From: DASQUK01 sp046723645
GTDB lineage: Bacteria > Actinomycetota > Acidimicrobiia > Acidimicrobiales > VFJN01
Length of the DNA stretch: 28,664 nt
Assembly: GCA_046723645.1 (NCBI GenBank)
Contig: JBKOUY010000098.1
Coordinates: 1-28,664, forward strand
Direction of reading: 5' to 3'
Below are positions 28,615-28,664 of this stretch, piece by piece. The first letter of the stretch is position 1; every line of letters starts with the position of its first letter. The translations under genes were made by a program, and so were the position numbers. Below the pieces are notes generated by a model. It searched no databases and was not told the origin of the DNA. It saw only the letters and a program-made list of their open reading frames with translations.

Positions 28615-28664
28615 GGGCGATGTGGGCCGCCGGCAGGCGGCGCCACCGACTCGGCGCGCAACCA

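Overview
The window is very GC-rich, with strong G/C preference at third codon positions, many GTG/TTG starts and short intergenic gaps. Gene content points to an actinobacterium. A DUF3040-like protein, a LigD-type stand-alone ligase, Tat lipoproteins, Thr/Pro-rich cell-surface linkers, and many metal-dependent amidohydrolases and alpha/beta hydrolases suggest a lineage such as Acidimicrobiia. That assignment is inferred from gene style, not from a marker tree. I see no rRNA, tRNA, CRISPR array, transposase, integrase or phage gene.

Layout. (1) 1-6178: a 5'-partial acyl-CoA synthetase, a PAS/GAF-like/GGDEF diguanylate cyclase, an epoxide hydrolase, a 5-formyl-THF cyclo-ligase-like protein (minus), an NTF2-like protein and a Mut7-C RNase-fold protein. 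(2) 6185-10341: a hydrolase module. A minus-strand sulfatase and haloalkane dehalogenase diverge from a TetR regulator and a MEST-like alpha/beta hydrolase. The 83-bp divergent gap holds a perfect 13-bp-arm palindrome with a TTGACA hexamer on each strand. (3) 10407-14194: a small membrane protein, a DUF3040-like protein, a secreted HAF-repeat/M15 peptidase fusion, a two-helix membrane protein and a nucleotidyltransferase-fold protein. (4) 21190 down to 14197: a run of eight minus-strand genes: lacI-type regulator, infA, cold-shock protein, diadenylate cyclase-like protein, CAP-domain secreted protein, Tat-lipoprotein amidohydrolase, homocysteine S-methyltransferase and ATP-dependent DNA ligase. 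(5) 21278-24460: a small unknown ORF beside a pair of LacI-type operator candidates, a 21-bp perfect inverted repeat, a second amidohydrolase, an ECF sigma factor and its overlapping membrane partner. (6) 24682-28664: a CoxE-like VWA protein, an IclR regulator and a divergent two-gene hydroquinone 1,2-dioxygenase (HapC/HapD-like), followed by hairpins.

How the parts may work together. The right end looks like the entry step of hydroquinone ring cleavage under IclR control, with three iterated sites in the divergent promoter. The left half is rich in enzymes that hydrolyse epoxides, carbon-halogen bonds and sulfate esters, and in acyl-CoA and amidohydrolase chemistry, as in an organism that uses varied organic compounds. 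Two cyclic-dinucleotide synthases are present: a GGDEF protein for c-di-GMP and a DAC-domain protein for c-di-AMP. The latter sits directly upstream of secreted and lipoprotein genes. There is no non-coding stretch longer than about 250 bases.

The strongest candidates for undescribed biology are the DAC-CAP-Tat lipoprotein gene run, the 21-bp perfect inverted repeat with the adjacent LacI-controlled small ORF, and the divergent palindromic promoter of the sulfatase/dehalogenase module.
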